In this document: positions 1-11,055 of the stretch, piece after piece
Position numbering within the stretch: the stretch's first letter is position 1
Layout: the number at the start of each line of letters is the position of its first letter
From: Daphnia pulex
Lineage: Eukaryota > Arthropoda > Branchiopoda > Diplostraca > Daphniidae
Assembly: GCF_021134715.1 (NCBI RefSeq)
Contig: NC_060019.1
Span: 6,386,001-6,450,000, forward strand
Direction: 5' to 3'
Length of the DNA: 64,000 bases
Program-made: the position numbers and the translations under genes
The notes under the pieces: model-generated
What the model saw: only the letters and a program-made list of their open reading frames with translations
Told to the model about the DNA's origin: nothing
Database searches by the model: none

Positions 1-28
1 ATATGTATTTTTTTCGAATATGTATTTT

Positions 29-66
29 CTTGAGTCAGGTGCCTTAGACCGCTCGGCCATCCTGAC
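29..66 (-). pseudogene. tRNA-Leu 5'-exon fragment (first of 42)
   Basis: This is a 38-nt copy of tRNA-Leu(CAA) from base 1 to base 37, ending where the intron starts in the full gene. It keeps the A box but has no intron, 3' exon or B box, so it should not make a tRNA. Two bases of the anticodon stem differ from the full gene. The other 38-nt copies start at 1186, 3306, 4463, 5620, 6779, 7937, 10057, 11214, 12371, 13528, 14684, 15833, 16990, 18147, 19305, 20743, 21900, 23057, 24214, 25371, 26528, 27685, 28842, 30000, 31157, 32313, 33470, 38631, 42297, 43455, 47652, 48809, 49967, 52273, 56134, 58439 and 61916. Shorter 30-nt copies start at 39788, 40937, 51124 and 57290. All are on -. Confidence 0.9.
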
Positions 67-220
67 CTCATCAGATCTACCTAAATTCCTTTGCATTACA
101 GATGTGGGATTAAAACTCTTCTAACTCATTCAAGAGTTCCTTGTCCTAGGATGTTTATACCAGGAAACAATTGTATTATGTTGTATTGATTTGGAATATG
201 TATTTTCCCAAAGGATTTCA

Positions 221-292
221 TCTCATATTGTCTAGTGGTTAGGATACCTGGCTCTCACCCAGGAGGCCCGGGTTCATTTCCCGGTATGGGAA
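221..292 (+). tRNA. tRNA-Glu (CTC), U1
   Basis: Cloverleaf of 72 nt. The acceptor stem pairs TCTCATA with TATGGGA (one G-U pair), the A box is TAGTGGTTAGG, the anticodon loop CTCTCAC reads CTC, the T-arm follows and the discriminator is A. The T-loop reads TTCATTT, so the nearly invariant A58 of the B box is T; this class may be weak or inactive. Downstream lie T4, T4 and T5 runs within about 50 nt, good pol III terminators. The gene converges on the Gly gene of the same unit. Confidence 0.85.
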
Positions 293-651
293 AAGAGGAA
301 CCGTACAATTTTGCAAGTTTTGGCCATTTTTGTCAAATACATCTGGCAAACAGTTTCTGCGATTCCAGAACTATTGCAATCGGCTTGACTTACATACATA
401 CGAGCCAAAATCTTTCTAGTACATTAGATATACTAAGTACATCAGCATGTTTCCATCGAGACCCCTTCAGAAAATGGTTTCTTTGCAAGAAATATCGCCA
501 AGGAATAAGAAATTACATCTATGTCAATTATTCATATGTGAACGAAAAAGAGATGAACAACTATATTTTACCAAAAGAGTAACATTTGTGTAAATTGACT
601 TCAATTCCGTAGGTTGACTAGTCTGCTAAGAATTAGCAATAATAGCTAAAC

Positions 652-723
652 TGCGATGGCCGAGAATCGAACTCGAGTCAATTGCTTGGAAGGCAACTAT
701 CCTAACCACTATACCACCATCGC
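652..723 (-). tRNA. tRNA-Gly (TCC), U1
   Basis: Cloverleaf of 72 nt with acceptor GCGATGG/CCATCGC, loop CTTCCAA (anticodon TCC), B box AGTTCGATTCT and discriminator A. It matches the animal tRNA-Gly(TCC) pattern closely. Two bases differ from the array consensus (T-stem side and D-arm). There is no T4 run for about 80 nt downstream. A TGACG/CGTCA inverted repeat abuts the 5' end. Confidence 0.85.
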
Positions 724-908
724 TTGACGTAAGTTAGCGTCATCCTTTCCGTATTGTCACATCTTTTTAAATTACAGAAAATCGACCAGTATTACCACTT
801 GATGACCTTGTATCGTGGTACATTAAGCATTCTCTATCACTATATCAAAGCAATCTCTCTAATTATGTTGCAACGCGATGATCATGTGTATTCAGATAAC
901 GATATGTT

Positions 909-1027
909 TGTCAGGAGTGGGATTTGAACCCACGCCTTCATTGAAGACCAGAATACTGCAACTTCTCTTATTGAAGCAAGGATTCCGTCCTTGAGTCTGG
1001 CGCCTTAGACCGCTCGGCCATCCTGAC
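909..1027 (-). tRNA. tRNA-Leu (CAA) with intron, U1
   Basis: This 119-nt gene has an 83-nt mature part and a 36-nt intron at 954-989, placed after base 37 as in other eukaryotic Leu(CAA) genes. The acceptor is GTCAGGA/TCCTGAC, the loop CTCAAG carries CAA, the T-arm has GGGTTCAAATCCC and the discriminator is A. The intron contains a TTG that can pair with the anticodon, as expected for splicing. All stems pair. The nearest T4 run is about 125 nt downstream. Confidence 0.9.
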
Positions 1028-1378
1028 CACATCAGATCTACCTAAATTCCTTTGCCCTACAAATGTGGCATTAAAATTCTTCTAACTCATTCAAGAGTTC
1101 CTTGCCCTAGGCGAATTATACCAGGACAACAATTGTATTACGTTTTATTGCGTTTGAATATGTATTTTTTTCGAATATGTATTTTCTTGAGTCAGGTGCC
1201 TTAGACCGCTCGGCCATCCTGACCTCATCAGATCTACCTAAAATCCTTTGCATTACAGATGTGGGATTAAAACTCTTCTAACTCATTCAAGAGTTCCTTG
1301 TCCTAGGCTGTTTATACCAGGACAACAATTGTATTATGTTGTATTGATTTGGAATATGTATTTTCCCAAAGGATTTCA
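1028..1378. repeat. 196-bp tandem duplication of the Leu 5' flank (type example)
   Basis: The region between Leu and the next Glu is two diverged copies of about 196 bp in tandem. Each runs from a Leu 5' exon through a CATCAGATCTACC block to a GAATATGTATTTT block. The first copy belongs to the full Leu gene. The second begins with the 5'-exon fragment at 1186. Short units have lost one copy, as their length difference shows. Confidence 0.85.
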
Positions 1379-1450
1379 TCTCATATTGTCTAGTGGTTAG
1401 GATACCTGGCTCTCACCCAGGAGGCCCGGGTTCATTTCCCGGTATGGGAA
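1379..1450 (+). tRNA. tRNA-Glu (CTC), U2
   Basis: T58 class (T-loop TTCATTT); stems otherwise as U1. Confidence 0.85.
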
Positions 1451-1809
1451 AAGAGGAACCGTACAATTTTGCAAGTTTTGGCCATTTTTGTCAAATACAT
1501 CTGGCAAACAGTTTCTGCGATTCCAGAACTATTGCAATCGGCTTGACTTACATACATACGAGCCAAAATCTTTCTAGTACATTGGATATACTAAGTACAT
1601 CAGCATGTTTCCATCGAGACCCCTTCAGAAAATGGTTTCTTTGCAAGAAATATCGCCAAGGAATAAGAAATTACATCTATGTCAATTATTCATATGTGAA
1701 CGAAAAAGAGATGAACAACTATATTTTACCTAAAGAGTAACATTTGTGTAAATTGACTTCAATTCCGTAGGTTGACTAGTCTGCTAAGAATTAGCAATAA
1801 TACCTAAAC

Positions 1810-1881
1810 TGCGATGGCCGAGAATCGAACTCGGGTCAATTGCTTGGAAGGCAACTATGCTAACCACTATACCACCATCGC
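1810..1881 (-). tRNA. tRNA-Gly (TCC), U2
   Basis: Consensus copy: every stem pairs and both internal promoter boxes are intact. Confidence 0.92.
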
Positions 1882-2066
1882 TTGACGTAAGTTAGCGTCA
1901 TCCTTTCCGTATTGTCACATCTTTTTAAATTACAGAAAATCGACCAGTATTACCACTTGATGACCTTGTATCGTGGTACATTAAGCATTCTCTATCACTA
2001 TATCAAAGCAATCTCTCTAATTATGTTGCAACGCGATGATCATGTGTATTCAAATAACGATATGTT

Positions 2067-2185
2067 TGTCAGGAGTGGGATTTGAACCCACGCCTTCATT
2101 GAAGACCAGAATACTGCAACTTCTCTTATTGAAGCAAGGATACCGTCCTTGAGTCTGGCGCCTTAGACCGCTCGGCCATCCTGAC
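2067..2185 (-). tRNA. tRNA-Leu (CAA) with intron, U2
   Basis: Exons are consensus; one base differs in the intron. The unit is short and has no 5'-exon fragment. Confidence 0.9.
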
Positions 2186-2340
2186 CACATCAGATCTACC
2201 TAAATTCCTTTGCCCTACAAATGTGGCATTAAAATTCTTCTAACTCATTCAAGAGTTCCTTGTCCTAGGCTGTTTATACCAGGACAACAATTGTATTATG
2301 TTGTATTGATTTGGAATATGTATTTTCCCAAGCGATTTCA

Positions 2341-2412
2341 TTCCATATTGTCTAGTGGTTAGGTTACCTGGCTCTCACCCAGGTGGTCCGCGTTCAATTC
2401 CCGGTATGGGAA
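2341..2412 (+). tRNA. tRNA-Glu (CTC), U3
   Basis: The T-stem reads CCGCG/CCCGG (one mismatch) and the variable region differs. The T-loop is normal (TTCAATT). Confidence 0.8.
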
Positions 2413-2771
2413 AAGAAGAACTGGACAATTTTGCAAGTTTTGGCCATTTTTGTCAAATACATCTGTCAAACAGTTTCTGCGTTTCCAGAACTATTGCAAT
2501 CGGCTTGACTTACATACATACGATTCAAAATCTTTCTAGTACATTGGATATACTAAGTACATCAGCATGTTTCCATCGAGACTCCTTCAGAAAATGGTTT
2601 CTTTGCAAGAAATATCGCCAAGGAATAAGAAATTACATCTATGTCAATTATTCATATGTGAACGAAAAAGAAATGAACAACTATATTTTACCTAAAGAGT
2701 AACATTTGTGTAAATTGACTTCAATTCCGTTGGTTGACTAGTCTGCTAAGAAATAGCAATAATAGTTAAAC

Positions 2772-2843
2772 TGCGATGGCCGAGAATCGAACTCGGGTCA
2801 ATTGCTTGGAAGGCAACTATGCTAACCACTATACCACCATCGC
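2772..2843 (-). tRNA. tRNA-Gly (TCC), U3
   Basis: Consensus copy. Confidence 0.92.
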
Positions 2844-3028
2844 TTGACGTAAGTTAGCGTCATCATTTTCGTATTGTCACATCTTTTTAAATTACAGAAA
2901 ATCGACCAGTATTACCACTTGATGACCTTGTATCGTGGTACATTAAGCATTCTCTATCACTATATCAAAGGAATCTCTCTAATTATGTTGCAACGCGATG
3001 ATCACATGTATTCAGATAACGATATGTT

Positions 3029-3147
3029 TGTCAGGAGTGGGATATGAACCCACGCCCTCAATGAAGACCAGAATACTGCCACTTCTCTTATTGAAGCAAG
3101 GATTCCGTCCTTGAGTCTGGCGCCTTAGACCGCTCGGCCATCCTGAC
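3029..3147 (-). tRNA. tRNA-Leu (CAA) with intron, U3
   Basis: The B box reads GGTTCATATCC, so A58 is T; further changes lie near the variable arm and in the intron. Probably weak or a pseudogene. Confidence 0.75.
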
Positions 3148-3497
3148 CACATCAGATCTACCTAAATTCCCTTGCTCTACAGATGTGGCATTAAAATTCT
3201 TCTAACTCATTCAAGAGTTCCTTGCCCTAGGCGATTTATACCAGGACAACAATTGTATTACGTTCTATTGCCTTTGAATATGTATTTTTTTCGAATATGT
3301 ATTTTCTTGAGTCAGGTGCCTTAGACCGCTCGGCCATCCTGACCTCATCAGATCTACCTAAATTCCTTTGCATTACAGATGTGGGATTAAAACTCTTCTA
3401 ACTCATTCAAGAGTTCCTTGTCCTAGGATGTTTATACCAGGAAACAATTGTATTATGTTGTATTGATTTGGAATATGTATTTTCCCAAAGGATTTCA

Positions 3498-3569
3498 TCT
3501 CATATTGTCTAGCGGTTAGGATACCTGGCTCTCACCCAGGAGGCCCGGGTTCATTTCCCGGTATGGGAA
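3498..3569 (+). tRNA. tRNA-Glu (CTC), U4
   Basis: T58 class, with a D-arm change (TAGCGG). Confidence 0.8.
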
Positions 3570-3928
3570 AAGAGGAACCGTACAATTTTGCAAGTTTTGG
3601 CCATTTTTGTCAAATACATCTGGCAAACAGTTTCTGCGATTCCAGAACTATTGCAATCGGCTTGACTTACATACATACGAGCCAAAATCTTTCTAGTACA
3701 TTGGATATACTAAGTACATCAGCATGTTTCCATCGAGACCCCTTCAGAAAATGGTTTCTTTGCAAGAAATATCGCCAAGGAATAAGAAATTACATCTATG
3801 TCAATTATTCATATGTGAACGAAAAAGAGATGAACAACTATATTTTACCTAAAGAGTAACATTTGTGTAAATTGACTTCAATTCCGTAGGTTGACTAGTC
3901 TGCTAAGAATTAGCAATAATAGCTAAAC

Positions 3929-4000
3929 TGCGATGGCCGAGAATCGAACTCGGGTCAATTGCTTGGAAGGCAACTATGCTAACCACTATACCACCATCGC
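3929..4000 (-). tRNA. tRNA-Gly (TCC), U4
   Basis: Consensus copy. Confidence 0.92.
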
Positions 4001-4185
4001 TTGACGTAAGTTAGCGTCATCCTTTCCGTATTGTCACATCTTTTTAAATTACAGAAAACCGACCAGTATTACCACTTGATGACCTTGTATCGTGGTACAT
4101 TAAGCATTCTCTATCACTATATCAAAGCAATCTCTCTAATTATGTTGCAACGCGATGATCATGTGTATTCAGATAACGATATGTT

Positions 4186-4304
4186 TGTCAGGAGTGGGAT
4201 TTGAACCCACGCCTTCATTGAGGACCAGAATACTGTAACTTCTCTTATTGAAGCAAGGATTCCGTCCTTGAGTCTGGCGCCTTAGACCGCTCGGCCATCC
4301 TGAC
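4186..4304 (-). tRNA. tRNA-Leu (CAA) with intron, U4
   Basis: One change in the variable-arm region and one in the intron; stems are otherwise intact. Confidence 0.88.
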
Positions 4305-4654
4305 CACATCAGATCTACCTAAATTCCTTAGCCCTACAGATGTGGCATTAAAATTCTTCTAACTCATTCAAGAGTTCCTTGCCCTAGGCGATTTATACCA
4401 GGACAACAATTGTATTACGTTCTATTGCCTTTGAATATGTATTTTTTTCGAATATGTATTTTCTTGAGTCAGGTGCCTTAGACCGCTCGGCCATCCTGAC
4501 CTCATCAGATCTACCTAAATTCCTTTGCATTACAGATGTGGGATTAAAACTCTTCTAACTCATTCAAGAGTTCCTTGTCCTAAGCTGTTTATACCAGGAC
4601 AACAATTGTATTATGTTGTATTTATTTGGAATATGTATTTTCCAAAGGATTTCA

Positions 4655-4726
4655 TCTCATATTGTCTAGTGGTTAGGATAACTGGCTCTCACCCAGGTGG
4701 TCCGCGGTCAATTCCCGGTATGGGAA
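4655..4726 (+). tRNA. tRNA-Glu (CTC), U5
   Basis: The T-loop reads GTCAATT, so the invariant T54 is G, and the T-stem has a mismatch. Probably not functional. Confidence 0.7.
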
Positions 4727-5085
4727 AAGAAGAACTGGACAATTTTGCAAGTTTTGGCCATTTTTGTCAAATACATCTGGCAAACAGTTTCTGCGTTTCT
4801 AGAACTATTGCAATCGGCTTGACTTACATACATACGAGCCAAAATCTTTCTAGTACATTAGATATACTAAGTACATCAGCATGTTTCCATCGAGACTCCT
4901 TCAGAAAATGGTTTCTTTGCAAGATATATCGCCAAGGAATAAGAAATTTCATCTATGTCAATTATTCATGTGTGAACGAAAAAGAAATGAACAACTATAT
5001 TTTACCTAAAGAGTAACAATTGTGTAAATTGACTTCAATTTCGTAGGTTGACTAGTCTGCTAAGAATTAGCAATAATAGCTAAAC

Positions 5086-5157
5086 TGCGATGGCCGAGAA
5101 TCGAACTCGGGTCAATTGCTTGGAAGGCAACTATGCTAACCACTATACCACCATCGC
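5086..5157 (-). tRNA. tRNA-Gly (TCC), U5
   Basis: Consensus copy. Confidence 0.92.
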
Positions 5158-5342
5158 TTGACGTAAGTTAGCGTCATCCTTTCCGTATTGTCACATCTTT
5201 TTAAATTACAGAAAATCGACCAGTATTACCACTTGATGACCTTGTATCGTGGTACATTAAGCATTCTCTATCACTATATCAAAGCAATCTCTCTAATTAT
5301 GTTGCAACGCGATGATCATGTGTATTCAGATAACGATATGTT

Positions 5343-5461
5343 TGTCAGGAGTGGGATTTGAACCCACGCCTTCATTGAAGACCAGAATACTGCAACTTCT
5401 CTTATTGAAGCAAGGATACCGTCCTTGAGTCTGGCGCCTTAGACCGCTCGGCCATCCTGAC
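5343..5461 (-). tRNA. tRNA-Leu (CAA) with intron, U5
   Basis: Consensus exons; same intron variant as U2. Confidence 0.9.
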
Positions 5462-5812
5462 CACATCAGATCTACCTAAATTCCTTTGCCCTACAAATGT
5501 GGCATTAAAATTCTTCTAACTCATTCAAGAGTTCCTTGCCCTAGGCGAATTATACCAGGACAACAATTGTATTACGTTCTATTGCGTTTGAATATGTATT
5601 TTTTTCGAATATGTATTTTCTTGAGTCAGGTGCCTTAGACCGCTCGGCCATCCTGACCTCATCAGATCTACCTAAATTCCTTTGCATTACAGATGTGGGA
5701 TTAAAACTCTTCTTACTCATTCAAGAGTTCCTTGTCCTAGGCTGTTTATACCAGGACAACAATTGTATTATGTTGTATTGATTTGGAATATGTATTTTCC
5801 CAAAGGATTTCA

Positions 5813-5884
5813 TCTCATATTGTCTAGTGGTTAGGATACCTGGCTCTCACCCAGGAGGCCCGGGTTCATTTCCCGGTATGGGAA
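5813..5884 (+). tRNA. tRNA-Glu (CTC), U6
   Basis: T58 class. Confidence 0.85.
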
Positions 5885-6243
5885 AAGAGGAACCGTACAA
5901 TTTTGCAAGTTTTGGCCATTTTTGTCAAATACATCTGGCAAACAGTTTCTGCGATTCCAGAACTATTGCAATCGGCTTGACTTACATACATACGAGCCAA
6001 AATCTTTCTAGTACATTGGATATACTAAGTACATCAGCATGTTTCCATCGAGACTCCTTCAGAAAATGGTTTCTTTGCAAGAAATATCGCCAAGGAATAA
6101 GAAATTACATCTATGTCAATTATTCATATGTGAACGAAAAAGAGATGAACAACTATATTTTACCAAAAGAGCAACATTTGTGTAAATTGACTTCAATTCC
6201 GTTGGTTGACTAGTCTGCTAAGAAATAGCAATAATAGTTAAAC

Positions 6244-6315
6244 TGCGATGGCCGAGAATCGAACTCGGGTCAATTGCTTGGAAGGCAATTATGCTAACCA
6301 CTATACCACCATCGA
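6244..6315 (-). tRNA. tRNA-Gly (TCC), U6
   Basis: The first base of the tRNA is T rather than G, losing pair 1-72. One further change lies next to the anticodon stem. Confidence 0.8.
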
Positions 6316-6500
6316 TTGACGTAAGTTAGCGTCATCATTTTCGTATTGTCACATCTTTTTAAATTACAGAAAATCGACCAGTATTACCACTTGATGACCT
6401 TGTATCGTGGTACATTAAGCATTCTCTATCACTATATCAAAGCAATCTCTCTAATTATGTTGCAACGCGATGATCATGTGTATTCAGATAACGATATGTT

Positions 6501-6619
6501 TGTCAGGAGTGGGATATGAACCCACGCCTTCATTGAAGACCAGTATACTGCAACTTCTCTTATTGAAGCAAGGATTCCGTCCTTGAGTCTGGCGCCTTAG
6601 ACCGCTCGGCCATCCTGAC
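6501..6619 (-). tRNA. tRNA-Leu (CAA) with intron, U6
   Basis: T58 in the B box, and an A-A mismatch at the base of the anticodon stem (31-39). Confidence 0.72.
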
Positions 6620-6971
6620 CACATCAGATCTACCTAAATTCCCTTGCTCTACAGATGTGGCATTAAAATTCTTCTAACTCATTCAAGAGTTCCTTGCCCT
6701 AGGCGATTTATACCAGGACAACAATTGTATTACGTTCTATTGCCTTTGAATATGTATTTTTTTTCGAATATGTATTTTCTTGAGTCAGGTGCCTTAGACC
6801 GCTCGGCCATCCTGACCTCATCAGATCTACCTAAATTCCTTTGCATTACAGATGTGGGATTAAAACTCTTCTAACTCATTCAAGAGTTCCTTGTCCTAGG
6901 CTGTTTATACCAGGACAACATTTGTATTATGTTGTATTGATTTGGAATATGTATTTTCCCAAAGGATTTCA

Positions 6972-7043
6972 TCTCATATTGTCTAGTGGTTAGGATACCT
7001 GGCTCTCACCCAGGAGGCCCGGGTTCATTTCCCGTTATGGGAA
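6972..7043 (+). tRNA. tRNA-Glu (CTC), U7
   Basis: T58 class, with an extra G-to-T change at the T-stem/acceptor junction. Confidence 0.78.
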
Positions 7044-7402
7044 AAAAGGAACCGTACAATTTTGCAAGTTTTGGCCATTTTTGTCAAATACATCTGGCAA
7101 ACAGTTTCTGCGATTCCAGAACTATTGCAATCGGCTTGACTTACATACATACGAGCCAAAATCTTTCTAGTACATTGGATATACTAAGTATATCAGCATG
7201 TTTCCATCAAGACCCATTCAGAAAATGGTTTCTTTGCAAGAAATATCGCCAAGGAATAAGAAATTACATCTATGTCAATTATTCATATGTGAACGAAAAA
7301 GAGATGAACAACTATATTTTACCTAAAGAGTAACATTTGTGTAAATTGACTTCAATTCCGTAGGTTGACTAGTCTGCTAAGAATTAGCAATAATAGCTAA
7401 AC

Positions 7403-7474
7403 TGCGATGGCCGAGAATCGAACTCGGGTCAATTGCTTGGAAGGCAACTATGCTAACCACTATACCACCATCGC
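7403..7474 (-). tRNA. tRNA-Gly (TCC), U7
   Basis: Consensus copy. Confidence 0.92.
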
Positions 7475-7659
7475 TTGACGTAAGTTAGCGTCATCCTTTC
7501 AGTATTGTCACATCTTTTTAAATTACAGAAAATCGACCAGTATTACCACTTGATGACCTTGTATCGTGGTACATTAAGCATTCTCTATCACTATATCAAA
7601 GCAATCTCTCTAATTATGTTGCAACGCGATGATCATGTGTATTCAGATAACGATATGTT

Positions 7660-7778
7660 TGTCAGGAGTGGGATTTGAACCCACGCCTTCATTGAAGACC
7701 AGAATACTGCAACTTCTCTTATTGAAGCAAGGATTCCGTCCTTGAGTCTGGCGCCTTAGACCGCTCGGCCATCCTGAC
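7660..7778 (-). tRNA. tRNA-Leu (CAA) with intron, U7
   Basis: Consensus in exons and intron. Confidence 0.92.
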
Positions 7779-8129
7779 CACATCAGATCTACCTAAATTC
7801 CTTAGCCCTACAGATGTGGCATTAAAATTCTTCTAACTCATTCAAGAGTTCCTTGCCCTAGGCGATTTATACCAGGACAACAATTGTATTACGTTCTATT
7901 GCCTTTGAATATGTATTTTTTTCGAATATGTATTTTCTTGAGTCAGGTGCCTTAGACCGCTCGGCCATCCTGACCTCATCAGATCTACCTAAATTCCTTT
8001 GCATTACAGATGTGGGATTAAAACTCTTCTAACTCATTCAAGAGTTCCTTGTCCTAGGCTGTTTATACCAGGACAACAATTGTATTATGTTGTATTGATT
8101 TGGAATATGTATTTTCCCAAAGGATTTCA

Positions 8130-8201
8130 TCTCATATTGTCTAGTGGTTAGGATAACTGGCTCTCACCCAGGTGGTCCGCGGTCAATTCCCGGTATGGGA
8201 A
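8130..8201 (+). tRNA. tRNA-Glu (CTC), U8
   Basis: G54 class like U5, with a T-stem mismatch. Confidence 0.7.
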
Positions 8202-8560
8202 AAGAAGAACTGGACAATTTTGCAAGTTTTGGCCATTTTTGTCAAATACATCTGTCAAACAGTTTCTGCGTTTCTAGAACTATTGCAATCGGCTTGACTT
8301 ACATACATACGAGCCAAAATCTTTCTAGTACATTAGATATACTAAGTACATCAGCATGTTTCCATCGAGACTCCTTCAGAAAATGGTTTCTTTGCAAGAA
8401 ATATCGCCAAGGAATAAGAAATTACATCTATGTCAATTATTCATATGTGAACGAAAAAGAGATGAACAACTATATTTTACCAAAAGAGTAACATTTGTGT
8501 AAATTGACTTCAATTCCGTTGGTTGACTAGTCTGCTAAGAAATAGCAATAATAGTTAAAC

Positions 8561-8632
8561 TGCGATGGCCGAGAATCGAACTCGGGTCAATTGCTTGGAA
8601 GGCAACTATGCTAACCACTATACCACCATCGC
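8561..8632 (-). tRNA. tRNA-Gly (TCC), U8
   Basis: Consensus copy. Confidence 0.92.
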
Positions 8633-8817
8633 TTGACGTAAGTTAGCGTCATCATTTTCGTATTGTCACATCTTTTTAAATTACAGAAAATCGACCAGTA
8701 TTACCACTTGATGACCTTGTATCGTGGTACATTAAGCATTCTCTATCACTATATCAAAGCAATCTCTCTAATTATGTTGCAACGCGATGATCATGTGTAT
8801 TCAGATAACGATATTTT

Positions 8818-8936
8818 TGTCAGGAGTGGGATATGAACCCACGCCTTCATTGAAGACCAGTATACTGCAACTTCTCTTATTGAAGCAAGGATTCCGTCCT
8901 TGAGTCAGGTGCCTTAGACCGCTCGGCCATCCTGAC
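8818..8936 (-). tRNA. Chimeric tRNA-Leu (CAA), U8
   Basis: The 3' exon and intron come from a T58-type Leu gene. The 5' exon carries the two anticodon-stem differences typical of the 38-nt fragments, and the downstream flank is the fragment-type flank. This looks like the product of exchange between a Leu gene and a fragment, and it shortens the unit. The anticodon stem is mismatched, so the gene is probably inactive. Confidence 0.75.
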
Positions 8937-9091
8937 CTCATCAGATCTACCTAAATTCCTTTGCATTACAGATGTGGGATTAAAACTCTTCTAAATCATT
9001 CAAGAGTTCCTTGTCCTAGGCTGTTTATACCAGGACAACAATTGTATTATGTTGTATTGATTTGGAATATGTATTTTCCCAAGCGATTTCA

Positions 9092-9163
9092 TTCCATATT
9101 GTCTAGTTGTTAGGTTACCTGGGTCTCACCCAGGTGGTCCGCGTTCAATTCCCGGTATGGGAA
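9092..9163 (+). tRNA. tRNA-Glu (CTC), U9
   Basis: D-arm change (TAGTTG), base 32 is G, and the T-stem has the CCGCG mismatch. Confidence 0.7.
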
Positions 9164-9522
9164 AAGAAGAACTGGACAATTTTGCAAGTTTTGGCCATTT
9201 TTGTCAAATACATCTGTCAAACAGTTTCTGCGTTTCCAGAACTATTGCAATCGGCTTGACTTACATACATACGATTCAAAATCTTTCTAGTACATTGGAT
9301 ATACTAAGTACATCAGCATGTTTCCATCGAGACTCCTTCAGAAAATGGTTTCTTTGCAAGAAATATCGCCAAGGAATAAGAAATTACATCTATGTCAATT
9401 ATTCATATGTGAACGAAAAAGAAATGAACAACTATATTTTACCTAAAGAGTAACATTTGTGTAAATTGACTTCAATTCCGTTGGTTGACTAGTCTGCTAA
9501 GAAATAGCAATAATAGTTAAAC

Positions 9523-9594
9523 TGCGATGGCCGAGAATCGAACTCGGGTCAATTGCTTGGAAGGCAACTATGCTAACCACTATACCACCATCGC
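9523..9594 (-). tRNA. tRNA-Gly (TCC), U9
   Basis: Consensus copy. Confidence 0.92.
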
Positions 9595-9779
9595 TTGACG
9601 TAAGTTAGCGTCATCATTTTCGTATTGTCACATCTTTTTAAATTACAGAAAATCGACCAGTATTACCACTTGATGACCTTGTATCGTGGTACATTAAGCA
9701 TTCTCTATCACTATATCAAAGCAATCTCTCTAATTATGTTGCAACGCGATGATCATGTGTATTCAGATAACGATATGTT

Positions 9780-9898
9780 TGTCAGGAGTGGGATATGAAC
9801 CCACGCCTTCATTGAAGACCAGTATACTGCAACTTCTCTTATTGAAGCAAGGATTCCGTCCTTGAGTCTGGCGCCTTAGACCGCTCGGCCATCCTGAC
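9780..9898 (-). tRNA. tRNA-Leu (CAA) with intron, U9
   Basis: T58 in the B box and the 31-39 mismatch, as U6. Confidence 0.72.
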
Positions 9899-10248
9899 CA
9901 CATCAGATCTACCTAAATTCCCTTGCTCTACAGATGTGGCATTAAAATTCTTCTAACTCATTCAAGAGTTCCTTGCCCTAGGCGATTTATACCAGGACAA
10001 CAATTGTATTACGTTCTATTGCCTTTGAATATGTATTTTTTTCGAATATGTATTTTCTTGAGTCAGGTGCCTTAGACCGCTCGGCCATCCTGACCTCATC
10101 AGATCTACCTAAATTCCTTTGCATTACAGATGTGGGATTAAAACTCTTCTAACTCATTCAAGAGTTCCTTGTCCTAGGCTGTTTATACCAGGAAACAATT
10201 GTATTATGTTGTATTGATTTGGAATATGTATTTTCCCAAAGGATTTCA

Positions 10249-10320
10249 TCTCATATTGTCTAGTGGTTAGGATACCTGGCTCTCACCCAGGAGGCCCTGG
10301 TTCATTCCCCGGTATGGGAA
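10249..10320 (+). tRNA. tRNA-Glu (CTC), U10
   Basis: T-loop TTCATTC (T58); one T-stem base changed. Confidence 0.78.
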
Positions 10321-10679
10321 AAGAGGAACCGTACAATTTTGCAAGTTTTGGCCATTTTTGTCAAATACATCTGGCAAACAGTTTCTGCGATTCCAGAACT
10401 ATTGCAATCGGCTTGACTTACATACATACGAGCCAAAATCTTTCTAGTACATTGGATATACTAAGTACATCAGCATGTTTCCATCGAGACCCCTTCAGAA
10501 AATGGTTTCTTTGCAAGAAATATCGCCAAGGAATAAGAAATTACATCTATGTCAATTATTCATATGTGAACGAAAAAGAGATGAACAACTATATTTTACC
10601 AAAAGAGTAACATTTGTGTAAATTGACTTCAATTCCGTAGGTTGACTAGTCTGCTAAGAATTAGCAATAATAGCTAAAC

Positions 10680-10751
10680 TGCGATGGCCGAGAATCGAAC
10701 TCGAGTCAATTGCTTGGAAGGCAACTATGCTAACCACTATACCACCATCGC
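10680..10751 (-). tRNA. tRNA-Gly (TCC), U10
   Basis: One base differs from consensus beside the T-stem, as in U1. Confidence 0.88.
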
Positions 10752-10936
10752 TTGACGTAAGTTAGCGTCATCCTTTCCGTATTGTCACATCTTTTTAAAT
10801 TACAGAAAATCGACCAGTATTACCACTTGATGACCTTGTATCGTGGTACATTAAGCATTCTCTATCACTATATCAAAGCAATCTCTCTAATTATGTTGCA
10901 ACGCGATGATCATGTGTATTCAGATAACGATATGTT

Positions 10937-11055
10937 TGTCAGGAGTGGGATTTGAACCCACGCCTTCATTGAAGACCAGAATACTGCAACTTCTCTTATT
11001 GAAGCAAGGATTCCGTCCTTGAGTCTGGCGCCTTAGACCGCTCGGCCATCCTGAC
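10937..11055 (-). tRNA. tRNA-Leu (CAA) with intron, U10
   Basis: Consensus copy. Confidence 0.92.

Noticed and set aside
235-582. A 98-115 codon reading frame repeated in many units, starting in tRNA-Glu and ending at NNYILPKE
   Set aside because: It runs through the tRNA-Glu gene and the Glu-Gly spacer. Many differences between units change the amino acid, and a 1-bp difference shifts or shortens it in many units. It persists because the units are young copies, so I do not call it a gene.
6644-6874. ORFs of about 75 codons across the Leu flank and 5'-exon fragment
   Set aside because: They overlap the 196-bp duplicated tRNA flank, begin at different points and have no recognisable domain.
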